The notes under the pieces are model-generated. The model was given only the letters and a program-made list of their open reading frames with translations, was not told the origin of the DNA and ran no database searches. Below, piece by piece: positions 25,225 through 34,660 of a DNA stretch of 64,000 nt; position 1 is the stretch's first letter; each line of letters opens with the position of its first letter. This DNA is from Pseudarthrobacter sp. NamE2 (GTDB taxonomy: Bacteria; Actinomycetota; Actinomycetes; Actinomycetales; Micrococcaceae), in the NCBI RefSeq assembly GCF_005796205.1, contig NZ_VAHN01000004.1, forward strand, positions 62,001-126,000. Reading direction: 5' to 3'. The translations under genes and the position numbers were made by a program.

Positions 25225-26490
25225 GTGTCAACCGACCGCCAGCGTGCCCACGAGTCCATCGAGCCTGCCAAACGCCAGCCACGCTGGTACCACCCGCTGA
25301 CCCAGTACAACTACCGGCTCTTCCTTGCCATGCAGCTGGCCGGAAGCGTGGGGGTGTGGATGCAGCGGCTGGCCCAGGACTGGCTGGTGCTGCAGCTGAC
25401 AGGAAGCCCGGCTGCCGTGGGCGTGGCCGTCGCCCTGCAGTTCCTGCCCATGCTGGTGGTGGGTCCCCTCTCCGGGCTGGTGGTGGACCTGTTCCCCAAA
25501 CGCAGGATCATGATGGTCTGCCAATCGGTGATCATCCTGCTCGCCCTGGGACTGGCGGCCTGGGTGGCCAGCGGCACCATTACCGTGTGGGCGGTCTACG
25601 CCAGCTGCATCGCACTCGGGATCACGTCAGCCATTGACGGCCCGGCACGCCAGGTTTTCGTCAACGAAGTGGTGGGTGACACCTACCTTCGCGCTGCCAT
25701 CGGCCTGAACAACGCCCTCGCACAACTCGGAGCCATGGCCGGTCCCGCCCTCAGCGGGGTGCTTATCGCCCAGGCAGGCCCTGCCGCCGCCTTTGCCGCG
25801 AACTCCGCCGTCGGCCTGCTGGTCCTGGGCCTGGTTGCCGCTGTCCGGACGGGAGAACTGCACCCGAGTGCGCCGGCTGAACGGGGCCGCGGGCAACTGC
25901 TGGCCGGCTTCCGTTACGTGCGGGACAGGCCCCGGCTGCTGCTGCTGATCGTGCTGGCCGGCCTGCTGGGGGCCTTCGGCATGAACGGCCCAGTGGTCCT
26001 GGCCGCTTTTGCCGACAGGGTGTGGCACAACGGCGTGGAGGGCTTCGGCCTCTTCAATACCGTCAGTGCCGTGGGTGCCCTGGGCGGCGCCCTGCTTGCC
26101 GCCCGCCTCAAGAACATGGGGCGCAAGGGCATCGTGGCTGCGGCCGGACTCTTCGGGCTGTCCCAGCTGGTGGCGGCCCTGATGCCGAACCTGGTGCTGT
26201 TCACGGCAATGCTGGTTGTGGTGGGACTCATGACGCTCCTCTTCCTGACCAGTGCCGGCACGGCGGTGCAGCTCGAGGCAGACCCGTCCATCCGCGGACG
26301 CGTCATGGCGCTGTACCTGCCATTGCTGCTGGGCGGACATGCGTGTGGCGGGTTGCTGGCGGGGTGGCTGACGGAGCAGTTCGGTGTTCGCGCGGGACTG
26401 GTAGCCACAGGCGCCCTTGGCATGCTGTCCGCGGCCGTGATCGGCGCGCTCCTTTGGTGGCACGGCAGGCGGTCCGTAAGCCACATGTAG
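25225..26490 (+). CDS. MFS transporter (EntS/MFS_3-type exporter)
   Basis: A 421-residue protein with 12 hydrophobic segments. 'VWMQRLAQDWLVLQLTGSPAAVGVAVALQF' and 'DLFPKRRIMMVCQSV' are typical of the MFS_3 group that includes the enterobactin exporter. 'AIDGPARQVFVNEVVGD' is the conserved loop after segment 4. GTG 25225 is used; a TTG at 25213 is also possible and neither has a strong ribosome-binding site. The substrate cannot be read from sequence. It is 70-80 bases past the importer operon on the same strand and converges with the rhamnosidase gene. It may not belong to the sugar system. Confidence 0.85.
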   Translation: MSTDRQRAHESIEPAKRQPRWYHPLTQYNYRLFLAMQLAGSVGVWMQRLAQDWLVLQLTGSPAAVGVAVALQFLPMLVVGPLSGLVVDLFPKRRIMMVCQSVIILLALGLAAWVASGTITVWAVYASCIALGITSAIDGPARQVFVNEVVGDTYLRAAIGLNNALAQLGAMAGPALSGVLIAQAGPAAAFAANSAVGLLVLGLVAAVRTGELHPSAPAERGRGQLLAGFRYVRDRPRLLLLIVLAGLLGAFGMNGPVVLAAFADRVWHNGVEGFGLFNTVSAVGALGGALLAARLKNMGRKGIVAAAGLFGLSQLVAALMPNLVLFTAMLVVVGLMTLLFLTSAGTAVQLEADPSIRGRVMALYLPLLLGGHACGGLLAGWLTEQFGVRAGLVATGALGMLSAAVIGALLWWHGRRSVSHM

Positions 26491-26517
26491 GCCTGGCTCT
26501 GATCTTCGGTAAGGGAC

Positions 26518-29500
26518 TCAGGCGCGGGCGGGCTCGAACTTCCAGGCGCCGGGGTGGACGCGGAATTCGCGCCGGGCTCCCTCGTCCCCGCCTTCCGTGA
26601 CGGAAGGCACGACGGCGGCATCCGGCGTCGGGCCCTTGACCCCGTAGGTGCCGGCGGGCAGGCGCACAACGGCCGTCACTCCGGGCGGCACGGTGCACTC
26701 CAGTTCAACGAGTGGTCCGCGGCGCCACCAGCCGGCCTCCACGTGGCCCCCGGCCACGGGAACGGTGCCGCGGGCATGCTCAAGCCGGCACAAGGGCGGC
26801 TCGATGAGAAGTTCCGCGCCTCCGGGCGAGCTGAACCGGACACCGAGCAGGTGCTCGAGGATCTCCTTCACCACGGAGGCGGCCCACGCGTGGGACTGGC
26901 TGTAGTCCGTCCCCTCCACCAGGTCCCAGGCTTCCCACGTGAAGGTAGCCCCGCGTTCGAGAAGCCGTGCCCAGCCGGGCTGATCCTTGGCGGTGAGGAG
27001 GTCCAGGACGGCGTCCGTCCTGCCCTGGGAGAGCAGTGCACGGACCAGGCGGTGGACCGTCAGCGGTCCCTGCCGCATGCCCATGGCGGCGATGCGTGCA
27101 GCGTCGCCGGCTGCGTGCTCCGGCGCGGTGATCCCAAGCGAGAGCGGGAACGATGTGGCGTGCTGGGAGGCGTGGGCGCTGGGTGTTCCGTCAACGTATA
27201 GGCCGTCCACCATCACCCCGTGCACGCGGAGGCGGGTCCGGATGGCCTCCGCGAGGCTGCGGGCAGAGGCCGCATAGCGGATGGCGGCGTCCTCGTCGCC
27301 GGCGGCGCTGCAGAGCCGGGCAGTGGACATCAGGGCGGAGTATGCCTGGGCGTTGACGGTGGTCTTGGCGGCGCAGTCCATGTCATAGCCGAACCGGCCG
27401 GGTGCCGGCCAGTCAACGATGCCGTGCAGGTACGGGCCGGAGCCGCCGCCCAGTTCGGTGACCAGTCCCGCCGTCGGGCCGTCCTTCGGAATGTAGCGCA
27501 CGGCGTAGTCAGCGGTGTCGCGGAGGCGGGGGAGGAGTTCCCGCACCAGCGTGAGGTCACCGGTGCGGAGGTGGTATTCCTCTGCCCACTCGGGAATCAT
27601 CAGGGAGAAGTCGGGGATGTCCCGCTTGCCGTCCCCGTTGGGGTACACGGCGTTGTAGCGGCCCTTGTCCTCACCCGAGGTCCAGTAGCGCAGCGCGGAC
27701 CAGCCGAACTCCCGCAACGCCTGGGCGGTGTAGGCGTGCTCGGCGAACAGCGCCATGGTGGCGTAGGAGATATTGACGGCGTCCGCCAGGAACTGGCCCT
27801 TTTCCCGGGTGGGCGTGTCCACGAACTGTTCCTGGACACCGTGAAGCGCCGAGTCGCGCAGCAGCGTGAAGACGCCGTCCAGTACCGGGTCCGAGCTGCT
27901 GAAGATACCCTCGCCGGGATGCCGGCCGTGGACCACCACAGCCCCCAAACGGGACACCTCCGCGGCCTCCACGCCGGGCAGCTCGAGGTAGCGGAATCCC
28001 AGGTGCACGCTCGCCCGGTACTGCTGTGGTCCGGCCGTTTGCGTATACGGAAAGGACATGTCCGTGTTCTGGCTGGCGGTCTTGCCCGCGTCCACCCGGC
28101 CGTCGGGCCGCAGGCCGTAGCCCGCCCTAATTATCACTGTCCGGCCCGGAACGCCGTCCATGAAGTCGACCTCCGGCCGTCCCGGCAGGACCCGGCCAAA
28201 GTCCGCCACGAGAGTACCGTCGCGGGCGGCCAGGAACTCCCGGGGTGCCACAAACTCCTCATGGAGGAAGGTGCGGCGGGGGTGCAGCCGTGGGAACTCC
28301 GGAACGGGATGCGTACCGCAGCTGATGGCCGCGGGCAGCTGTTCGGCGGCAGCCATTGAGGCAGCCGCCTGGCCGTCCAGGTGCTCCACCGGATCGCCCT
28401 CGTCATTGCGGTACCCCGATTGGCGGTACGGCGCCTCGCCCGCGGACCAGCCAGGTCCGGAGACGAAGGACTCCCGGCGGCCATCGGTGTACTCAACACC
28501 GAGCCTGGCCAGGAGGCCGGGGACTCCGGCGGCGCGGCCCTGCCCCGGCCCGTACCAATGCAGCAGGGCGGTCAGTGGAATCGCAGCCCCAACGGGCTGT
28601 TCCGCCAGGACGGACGTGACGTCGGCGGCGTCGTAGTACCCTTCGCCGGGGTAACCGAACGACGTTGTGCTTAAGCAGTGTGTCCCTGCGAGCGACACCT
28701 GCGCGTGGTGGTGCGCTGCCACGAAAAGCCGGGCGCGCCGGACCGTTCCGGACAGCTCAAGGGTGGTCCGGAACAGCGTCCATTCGTCCGGTTGGCGGTA
28801 GGCAGTGGTCTGCGGCCAGTGGGCCAGGCATGCCCGGGCGTGGTCCTCGCTGGCGTCGAACCGGTGGTCCAGGAGGAGTCCGTCCGCGCCGGCAGTGGCC
28901 GGGTTTTCCGGTCCGCCCGTGATCTGCAGCGAGGCGTACTCGGCTTGGCTGCGCGGACCCTGGTGCAGGGCGAGTTTTCCGGCGGCACCGGGCGCTGCGG
29001 GCTCGTCCACAACCAGCAGTTCCACGCCGTCCAGGGACACCCGGATGGAGCGCCCGTCGTCGGCGACTTCGATGTCCTGCCAGACGCCGGCGACGAGGTC
29101 CTTGCCGGGCAGGCGCTCCTGGAGGACTCGCTGGTCCCGGTCAGCCTGGCCGCGGGCAAGGACAGGAGTTTCCAGGATGGCCGGAGCCGGGCTATCCCAG
29201 TGCGGTGCCTGCCGGAGGACCACTTCCCCCGCCGTGTTCAGTTCCAGCAGCAGCCCGGTGCCGGGGCCGGTGCTCCGCAGGATCAGCCCGGCCCAGCCCA
29301 TGACCGGCCGGAGCCGGGCCATGAGGCGGAAGCTTCGCAGGGGAGGGCACGGAATAGGCAGGAAGGGGGAGCCAGCCACCCGGAGCGCCCGGTCCAGGAC
29401 TTCCAGGGGCGCGCGTCCCCCCTGAGCCCTTCGGATCCAGTCCGCCTCCCAGGCTGCATCCGTGAGCCCGGTGCTGAAAGGCTGCGGGGCGGACCAGGGG

Positions 29501-29883
29501 CCGGGGATACCTGCGGCATCCCGGACCTGGACGCGCCACGCATAGTCCGCGTCGTCGTCGAGCGCGGGGCCCTCATACGGAATGCCCTGCGTGGCGGCGG
29601 AAGGCACAAGCCCGGAGGACCACAGCCGGCGGCCCAGGCCGTCCTCCACCACCAGCTCGTAGCCCGCCTGCAGGGCGGCGGCCGGATCACCGCCCTCGGC
29701 GAGTTCCAGCCGCCAGGAAAAGGACGGGCGGGCGGACGCCGTGAGGCACGCTGCAAGTCCGTCGGTGAGCAGCCCGGCGGCATGCAGGTGCCCTGTGCCG
29801 TCCGCCAGCCGGGGGAGGGTGGTCTCAGGAGCGGACTCAGCCGCAAGGGGGGTGGCGGGTGTTCTGCCGTGAAGCGGTGCCAT
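26518..29883 (-). CDS. GH78 alpha-L-rhamnosidase
   Basis: A 1121-residue enzyme of normal length for multidomain GH78. N-terminal beta domains include 'PSFSWRLEL' and 'YAWRVQVRDAAG', followed by a family-typical accessory region and an (alpha/alpha)6 catalytic barrel. The active-site signature 'VDTPTREKGQFLADAVN' lies near residue 690, with 'MIPEWAEEYHLRTGD' following. No signal peptide is visible, so it should remove terminal rhamnose from imported oligosaccharides in the cytoplasm. The ATG overlaps the stop of the upstream oxidoreductase (TGATG). The released rhamnose would feed the pathway at 38-43 kb. Some GH78 enzymes act on flavonoid or saponin rhamnosides, which cannot be excluded. Confidence 0.93.
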   Translation of the reverse strand: MAPLHGRTPATPLAAESAPETTLPRLADGTGHLHAAGLLTDGLAACLTASARPSFSWRLELAEGGDPAAALQAGYELVVEDGLGRRLWSSGLVPSAATQGIPYEGPALDDDADYAWRVQVRDAAGIPGPWSAPQPFSTGLTDAAWEADWIRRAQGGRAPLEVLDRALRVAGSPFLPIPCPPLRSFRLMARLRPVMGWAGLILRSTGPGTGLLLELNTAGEVVLRQAPHWDSPAPAILETPVLARGQADRDQRVLQERLPGKDLVAGVWQDIEVADDGRSIRVSLDGVELLVVDEPAAPGAAGKLALHQGPRSQAEYASLQITGGPENPATAGADGLLLDHRFDASEDHARACLAHWPQTTAYRQPDEWTLFRTTLELSGTVRRARLFVAAHHHAQVSLAGTHCLSTTSFGYPGEGYYDAADVTSVLAEQPVGAAIPLTALLHWYGPGQGRAAGVPGLLARLGVEYTDGRRESFVSGPGWSAGEAPYRQSGYRNDEGDPVEHLDGQAAASMAAAEQLPAAISCGTHPVPEFPRLHPRRTFLHEEFVAPREFLAARDGTLVADFGRVLPGRPEVDFMDGVPGRTVIIRAGYGLRPDGRVDAGKTASQNTDMSFPYTQTAGPQQYRASVHLGFRYLELPGVEAAEVSRLGAVVVHGRHPGEGIFSSSDPVLDGVFTLLRDSALHGVQEQFVDTPTREKGQFLADAVNISYATMALFAEHAYTAQALREFGWSALRYWTSGEDKGRYNAVYPNGDGKRDIPDFSLMIPEWAEEYHLRTGDLTLVRELLPRLRDTADYAVRYIPKDGPTAGLVTELGGGSGPYLHGIVDWPAPGRFGYDMDCAAKTTVNAQAYSALMSTARLCSAAGDEDAAIRYAASARSLAEAIRTRLRVHGVMVDGLYVDGTPSAHASQHATSFPLSLGITAPEHAAGDAARIAAMGMRQGPLTVHRLVRALLSQGRTDAVLDLLTAKDQPGWARLLERGATFTWEAWDLVEGTDYSQSHAWAASVVKEILEHLLGVRFSSPGGAELLIEPPLCRLEHARGTVPVAGGHVEAGWWRRGPLVELECTVPPGVTAVVRLPAGTYGVKGPTPDAAVVPSVTEGGDEGARREFRVHPGAWKFEPARA

Positions 29884-31130
29884 CAGGAAGCCGGAACCGG
29901 GAACGCGGTGGGGGTGGAAGAGGCCCAGGGCAACCCCAGCTCGCTGAACGTGGCGTGTTGCCGTCCGGCGCGTTCCAGGGCGTCCTCGATGCCAACCACG
30001 ACGGCGTGGGCTGCTTCGCCGTCGCCCTCCCACCGGACATGGGCGGCATGGATCGGCGTGGGAAGCGGGGCGGTCCGCACGGCTTCCAGCACGAGCATGA
30101 AGGCGCCGCTGTCCTCCAGCGAGCTGATGAGCGGGGCACCCTGGTTCCGGTGGGCCAGCAGGTTCCCGGTAAGGTCGTCCCGGCCATACGCCTGTTCCGT
30201 GCGGCCCGCTGCCGTCTCCACTGTGAGCCGGTCCTCCGTGTAGTGGAACACAGCCGTTCCGGCCGAGCCCTGGAGCGTCACGTAGGGCTCCACGGATTCC
30301 GTGGCGCAGATGGTGAGGGCGCAGGTGATGGGCAAGCCGGCTGCGGTACGGATCCGGATGACAGAGGTATCGTCCGACTCGATATCGTTCGCGCGGTACA
30401 GCTCTGTTTCAAGCGAGGCGATGTCCGCGGTGGTGCGGGCGCCGGCGATGCGCAACGCCGTGGCCACGGCGTGGGCCAGCGGGTTCGTGGCAACGCCGTC
30501 CACCACATCGACGCCGTTCATGCTGCGCTTTCCGGCCCAGCGCGAACGCTTGTAGTAGGCCTTGTCCCGCACCCACCGGCCCGTGGCCGAGATGCCCTGC
30601 AACGTGCCGATGGTGCCTGCCACCAGCAGCTCTTCGATAGCCGGCAGGGCGTGCGAGCCGAGGCTTTGGAATCCGATCTGCACACTCCTGCCCGAGGCGC
30701 GGGCTGCCTCGCCCAGGCGGGCATAGTCGGCCAGCGACGCGACGGGCGGCTTCTCCAGGTACAGATCCGCCTGCGTGCCCAGCGCGGCCAGCGCCAGCGG
30801 GGCGTGGGTCTGGATTGGGGTGGCCACGATGATGACGTCAAGGGACGGCGTCTCCGCGAGCAGTTCTTCGAGGCCCGGAAAAACAGCGGCCGACGGCGGT
30901 ACCGCCCCCGGTGCCGGCGGCTGCGGGTCCGCAACGGCCACGAGTTCGACGGCGCCGGCCGCCTGCAGGCGCTCAAGGTTGCGGAGGTGGTGGGTGCCGA
31001 AACCGTGGACGCCTACCAGGGCCACGCGGGCGGAACCGCCCGGACTTTCGACAGTACCGGCGGCAGGGAGGTCTTCCGCGGGCGGGGTTTCAGTGGGGGA
31101 CGGCAAAGAGGTGCCGGACGGCGTTGCCAT
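29883..31130 (-). CDS. Gfo/Idh/MocA-family oxidoreductase
   Basis: A 415-residue sugar dehydrogenase-like protein. After a Pro/Thr-rich N terminus of about 30 residues, the Rossmann start is 'ARVALVGVHGFGTHHLRNL'; the EKP motif is 'LYLEKPPVASLADY'; and 'NGVDVVDGVATNPLAHAVAT' follows in the substrate domain. It is strikingly close to the first half of the fusion protein at 8900-10954 but stops where the PmoA-like domain would begin. GGAGA precedes the ATG. It is co-transcribed with the rhamnosidase gene, so it may act on a rhamnose- or uronate-containing product. The reaction is unknown. Confidence 0.88.
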   Translation of the reverse strand: MATPSGTSLPSPTETPPAEDLPAAGTVESPGGSARVALVGVHGFGTHHLRNLERLQAAGAVELVAVADPQPPAPGAVPPSAAVFPGLEELLAETPSLDVIIVATPIQTHAPLALAALGTQADLYLEKPPVASLADYARLGEAARASGRSVQIGFQSLGSHALPAIEELLVAGTIGTLQGISATGRWVRDKAYYKRSRWAGKRSMNGVDVVDGVATNPLAHAVATALRIAGARTTADIASLETELYRANDIESDDTSVIRIRTAAGLPITCALTICATESVEPYVTLQGSAGTAVFHYTEDRLTVETAAGRTEQAYGRDDLTGNLLAHRNQGAPLISSLEDSGAFMLVLEAVRTAPLPTPIHAAHVRWEGDGEAAHAVVVGIEDALERAGRQHATFSELGLPWASSTPTAFPVPAS

Positions 31131-31183
31131 GGTTCTCCGTTCTGCCTTTCAAGCACAGGTGTGTAAGCGCGCACAGTAGGGCA

Positions 31184-31288
31184 GCAAACGCTTTCCAATA
31201 ATTAGTGTGCGTCATACAGCTGGTGAACGTCCATCTATGTAACGATTCAAAAAAGCGCTTGACCATGCTGCTGCCGGCGGTCTAGATT
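31184..31288. promoter_or_regulatory. Divergent control region of the rhamnosidase and YesL/importer operons
   Basis: The plus-strand promoter is TTGACC (31259-31264), 18 bases, TAGATT (31283-31288). TGTAACGATTCA (31238-31249) is a type-two operator upstream of the -35 box. AAAAGCGCTTG (31252-31262) and GCAAACGCTTTCC (31184-31196) are type-one sites, the first overlapping the -35 box and the second nearer the minus-strand gene. Both operator kinds therefore occur together, as at 21193-21240. Confidence 0.62.
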
Positions 31289-31369
31289 TCGAGAAACCGA
31301 TTACTCACGTGACGCGGACCACTTCCGGATTCGCTTCTGCAACGATGGAGAACTGAAGGGAGTTGTGCC

Positions 31370-32044
31370 ATGCTGTCCGGAACCTTCAGCGCCAAAGCGT
31401 ACTCATTCTTTGACACCCTCCTCTGGATTGCCTGCCTGAACCTGTTGTGGCTTGCCTTCGCGCTGCTCGGAGCAGGCGTGCTTGGGGCCGGGCCTGCCAC
31501 GGCGGCCGCCCAGATACTGGTCCGGAAGCGCGCCCGCGGGGAGGCGGCCCCGCTGGTCCGGGACTTTGCGCGCAATTATGGCCGCAATTTCTTCCGAACC
31601 AACGCCCTCGTGTTGCCTGTTGTGGCAGTGGCCGTGGTTCTGGCCATGAACTGGAACTACTTCGCCGGTTCCGCTGATGTGTTCTCCCAGCTGATGGCTG
31701 CCGGAATCTTCGTGTCAGCCATCTTCCTGGCGGGCGCCGTCTGCTACCTGTTTCCGATGTACGCCCGCTACGAACTGCCCCTGCCGCAGTACCTGCTGAT
31801 GTCCAGCCGGTTTGCCGTCCGGCATCTGGCCGGCACGGTGATCCTGTTGTTCATCTCGGCAGTGGTGGTCTACGCCAGCAGTACCCTGCCGGGGCTTATT
31901 CCGTTCTTCAGCGTCGGCGCCTGGCTTTTCGCCACCGGCTGGCTGTGCGACCGCTTCTTCACCGCGAACGACGAATTCGTTGCCGCCACCATGGCACCTG
32001 CCGGCACCCAAGCCGGCAAGCTGCGGGAAGCGCCTGCCGCCTGA
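31370..32044 (+). CDS. YesL-like DUF624 membrane protein
   Basis: A 224-residue protein with five to six hydrophobic segments. The start 'SAKAYSFFDTLLWIACLNLLWL' and 'GAGVLGAGPATAAA' are the classic DUF624 signature seen in Bacillus YesL, followed by a cytoplasmic basic stretch 'ILVRKRARGEAA' and 'FARNYGRNFFRTNALVLP'. YesL genes accompany the rhamnogalacturonan genes of Bacillus subtilis, but their role is not known; a helper function for an ABC importer is usually supposed. Here it precedes the importer genes by 109 bases, with a candidate operator in the gap. Confidence 0.88.
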   Translation: MLSGTFSAKAYSFFDTLLWIACLNLLWLAFALLGAGVLGAGPATAAAQILVRKRARGEAAPLVRDFARNYGRNFFRTNALVLPVVAVAVVLAMNWNYFAGSADVFSQLMAAGIFVSAIFLAGAVCYLFPMYARYELPLPQYLLMSSRFAVRHLAGTVILLFISAVVVYASSTLPGLIPFFSVGAWLFATGWLCDRFFTANDEFVAATMAPAGTQAGKLREAPAA

Positions 32045-32090
32045 CCCGCCCGTTTCCTGAAAACGCCCTGCAGACCTGCCGGGCAGGGAA

Positions 32091-32102
32091 TGAAACGTAT
32101 CA
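32091..32102. promoter_or_regulatory. Type-two LacI operator before the oligosaccharide-binding protein gene
   Basis: TGAAACGTATCA differs from TGAAACGATTCA (38035-38046) at two positions and lies about 50 bases before the binding-protein ATG. I find no convincing promoter boxes beside it, so it may act as an auxiliary site. Confidence 0.5.
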
Positions 32103-32153
32103 AAAATAGTTGTTCCCTGGTCTTAGACCCCAACGAAGTGGAAAAGGAAAACC

Positions 32154-33683
32154 ATGATCCGCAGGAAATTCTCCCTTGCCGCCGCCGTCGTGACGGCCTC
32201 CGCCATTTCGCTCACCGCATGCAGCGGCGGCGAAACCCCGGCAGCAGACCTCACGACAGTATCCATCATGGCGCCGTTCCTTGAAGCGCAGCCGCCGAGT
32301 GCCGACGGCGCCGTCCAGAAGAAGCTGGAGGAGCTCACGGGCAAGGACGTCAATATCGCCTGGACACCCAATTCCTCCTACGAGGACAAGACAAACATCA
32401 CCCTGGCCGGATCCGGGATTCCGCACATCATGGTCATCCAGGGCAAAACCCCGGGTTTCGTCAAGAACGCCGAAGCCGGCGCCTTCTGGGACCTGACGGA
32501 CAAGCTTGACGACTACCCCAACCTGAAGACGACCTTCCCGGAGATCCAGCAGAATGCCAGCGTCAACGGCAAGGTCTACGGCGTCTTCCGCGGACGCGCC
32601 CCCATGCGGGCCGCCGTGATGTTCCGCCAGGACTGGCTGGACAAGCTGGGCCTTGAGGCGCCCAAGACCACCGAGGACCTGTACAAGGTGGCAAAGGCCT
32701 TCACTGAGCAGGATCCCGACGGCAACGGCCAGGACGACACCTGGGGCATCACCATCCCCAAGTGGGGCGCCCTGGGAACCAACAGCCCTTACGACTTCAT
32801 CGAGACCTGGTACGGCGCCGGAAACCGGTGGACCGAAAAGGACGGAAAGCTCATCCCGAGCTTCGAAACCGAGGAATTCCTCGAGGCCAACCGGTTCGTC
32901 AAGAAGATGGTGGACGAAAAGCTCATCAACCCGGACTTCGCCACGTTCGACGGCACCAAGTGGAACGAACCGTTTTTCAACGGCAAGGGCGGCATCATCG
33001 TGGACGTCGACTCCCGGGTGAGCGTCCTGGTCAACCTCTTCAAGCAGGCGGACCCGAACAACTTCGAAAACAAGGTGGGCTTCGTGGGCAACCTCGAGGG
33101 CCCGGACGGTGAACTCCACGCCCACCCCACGGACGGGTACTCCGGCTTCCTGGCCGTCCCCAAGGCCAGCGTCCGCACCGAGGCGGAGCTGGACAAGGTG
33201 CTCGAATTCCTGAACACCCTGAACAGCAAGGACGTTGCCATCCTGCTGAACAACGGCATTGAGGGGGTCAACTTCACCGTGGAGGACGGCAAGGCTGCCA
33301 CCATCAAGCCCGAAACCGAGGAAGGCAAGGTGGTCAATACGGACATCAAGAGCTACCCCCAGCTCGGCATGAACGTGAAAGGCAACGAGTTCTACCCGGT
33401 CAAGCAGGCCACGGACTACGAGCAGCAGGTCTTCGACAAGCGCACCGAAGTAATGGCCCGGGACCTTGAGAGCGCCGTCTACAATCCGGCCGCCCCCTAC
33501 GTCAGCGCCACCTACGTAGCCAAGGGTGCGCAGCTGGACAACATCGTGGCAGACGCCCGGATCAAGTACCTGGCCGGCCAGATCGACGAGCAGGGCCTGA
33601 AGGATGCCATCAAGCTGTGGAACACCAGCGGCGGTGACAAGGTCAAGGAAGAAATCAACAAGCTCTGGCAGGACAACAAGTAG
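32154..33683 (+). CDS. ABC transporter oligosaccharide-binding lipoprotein (LipO/YtcQ-like)
   Basis: A 509-residue binding protein, longer than the other three in the window and of the LipO/YtcQ type that works with LplB/YtcP-class permeases. The signal peptide ends at the lipobox 'LTAC', Cys23. 'GKDVNIAWTPNSSYEDKTNI', 'PHIMVIQGKTPGFVKN' and 'AMFRQDWLDKLG'-like segments are characteristic. Related Bacillus proteins bind rhamnogalacturonan-derived oligosaccharides. The stop overlaps the first permease gene by one base (TAGTG). Neighbouring YesL-, YesT- and YesU-like genes support rhamnogalacturonan fragments as the ligand, but this is inferred. Confidence 0.9.
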   Translation: MIRRKFSLAAAVVTASAISLTACSGGETPAADLTTVSIMAPFLEAQPPSADGAVQKKLEELTGKDVNIAWTPNSSYEDKTNITLAGSGIPHIMVIQGKTPGFVKNAEAGAFWDLTDKLDDYPNLKTTFPEIQQNASVNGKVYGVFRGRAPMRAAVMFRQDWLDKLGLEAPKTTEDLYKVAKAFTEQDPDGNGQDDTWGITIPKWGALGTNSPYDFIETWYGAGNRWTEKDGKLIPSFETEEFLEANRFVKKMVDEKLINPDFATFDGTKWNEPFFNGKGGIIVDVDSRVSVLVNLFKQADPNNFENKVGFVGNLEGPDGELHAHPTDGYSGFLAVPKASVRTEAELDKVLEFLNTLNSKDVAILLNNGIEGVNFTVEDGKAATIKPETEEGKVVNTDIKSYPQLGMNVKGNEFYPVKQATDYEQQVFDKRTEVMARDLESAVYNPAAPYVSATYVAKGAQLDNIVADARIKYLAGQIDEQGLKDAIKLWNTSGGDKVKEEINKLWQDNK

Positions 33684-34660
33684 TGGCGGCGCCCGTCGTC
33701 GAGGCTGAGGCCTCGGGGCGGGCGGCCTCCCGGCCGCCCGCCCGGGAACGGAAGAACGGCAGGTTCTCCGTCCATTTCGCGCACTACAAGTGGCTGTACC
33801 TGCTGCTGCTGCCGGGTGTCCTGTACTTCGCCATCTTCCGATACGGCCCCATGTACGGGGTGTCCATCGCGTTCAAGGACTACGTCCCGTTCCTGGGCAT
33901 CAACGGCAGCCCGTGGGTGGGGTTCCAGCATTTCCAGGACTTCTTCGCCAACCCCGACTTCCCGCGGTTGCTGTGGAACACGCTGGTCCTGGCGTTCCTG
34001 AACCTGGGCATCGCGTTTCCGCTGACCATTGTGCTGGCCCTGCTGCTCAATGAGGTCCGCCTGACGATCCTCAAGCGCACGGTCCAGACCCTGGTGTACA
34101 TCCCGCACTTCCTGTCCTGGACCATCGTCGCGTCACTGAGCTTCCTGCTGTTCGCACTGGACATCGGCCCGCTGTTCCAGTTCCTCAACACCGTGATGGG
34201 CACCAACACCGACTTCCTGTCAGACCCTGCCTGGTTCCGGCCGCTCATCGTGCTCCAGGAAATCTGGAAGAACACCGGCTGGGGCACCATCATCTTCCTG
34301 GCCGCGCTGGCCACGGTGGACCAGGACCAGTACGAGGCAGCCATTATCGACGGCGCCGGAAGGTTCCGCCGGGTCTGGCACATCACCCTGCCCGGAATCA
34401 GGTCCACCATCATCGTGATGCTGATCCTGGCGATCGGGCAGATGCTGAACACCGGGTTCGAGCAGATCTACCTGATGACCAACGCCCTGAACCGGGAGGT
34501 GGCCGATGTCTTCGATACCTACGTCTATTTCGTGGGCATCACCCAGGGCGCGTACAGCTACTCCACAGCCGTGGGCCTGTTCAAGGCCGTGGTGGGAATC
34601 GTGCTGATCTTCGGCACCAACGCCCTGGCCAAGCGGTTCAACCAGAGCGGACTGTTCTAA
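33683..34660 (+). CDS. ABC transporter permease, LplB/YtcP-class first subunit
   Basis: A 325-residue permease starting at GTG 33683. The first membrane segment is preceded by the family motif 'FAHYKWLYLLLLPGVLYF' and followed by 'YGPMYGVSIAFKDY'. The EAA loop is 'YEAAIIDGAGRFRRVW'. 'NAYALNREVADVFDTYVY'-type sequence near the end is also typical of LplB proteins. Both ends overlap neighbouring genes by a single base, so the three importer genes form one tightly coupled unit. Confidence 0.92.
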   Translation: MAAPVVEAEASGRAASRPPARERKNGRFSVHFAHYKWLYLLLLPGVLYFAIFRYGPMYGVSIAFKDYVPFLGINGSPWVGFQHFQDFFANPDFPRLLWNTLVLAFLNLGIAFPLTIVLALLLNEVRLTILKRTVQTLVYIPHFLSWTIVASLSFLLFALDIGPLFQFLNTVMGTNTDFLSDPAWFRPLIVLQEIWKNTGWGTIIFLAALATVDQDQYEAAIIDGAGRFRRVWHITLPGIRSTIIVMLILAIGQMLNTGFEQIYLMTNALNREVADVFDTYVYFVGITQGAYSYSTAVGLFKAVVGIVLIFGTNALAKRFNQSGLF

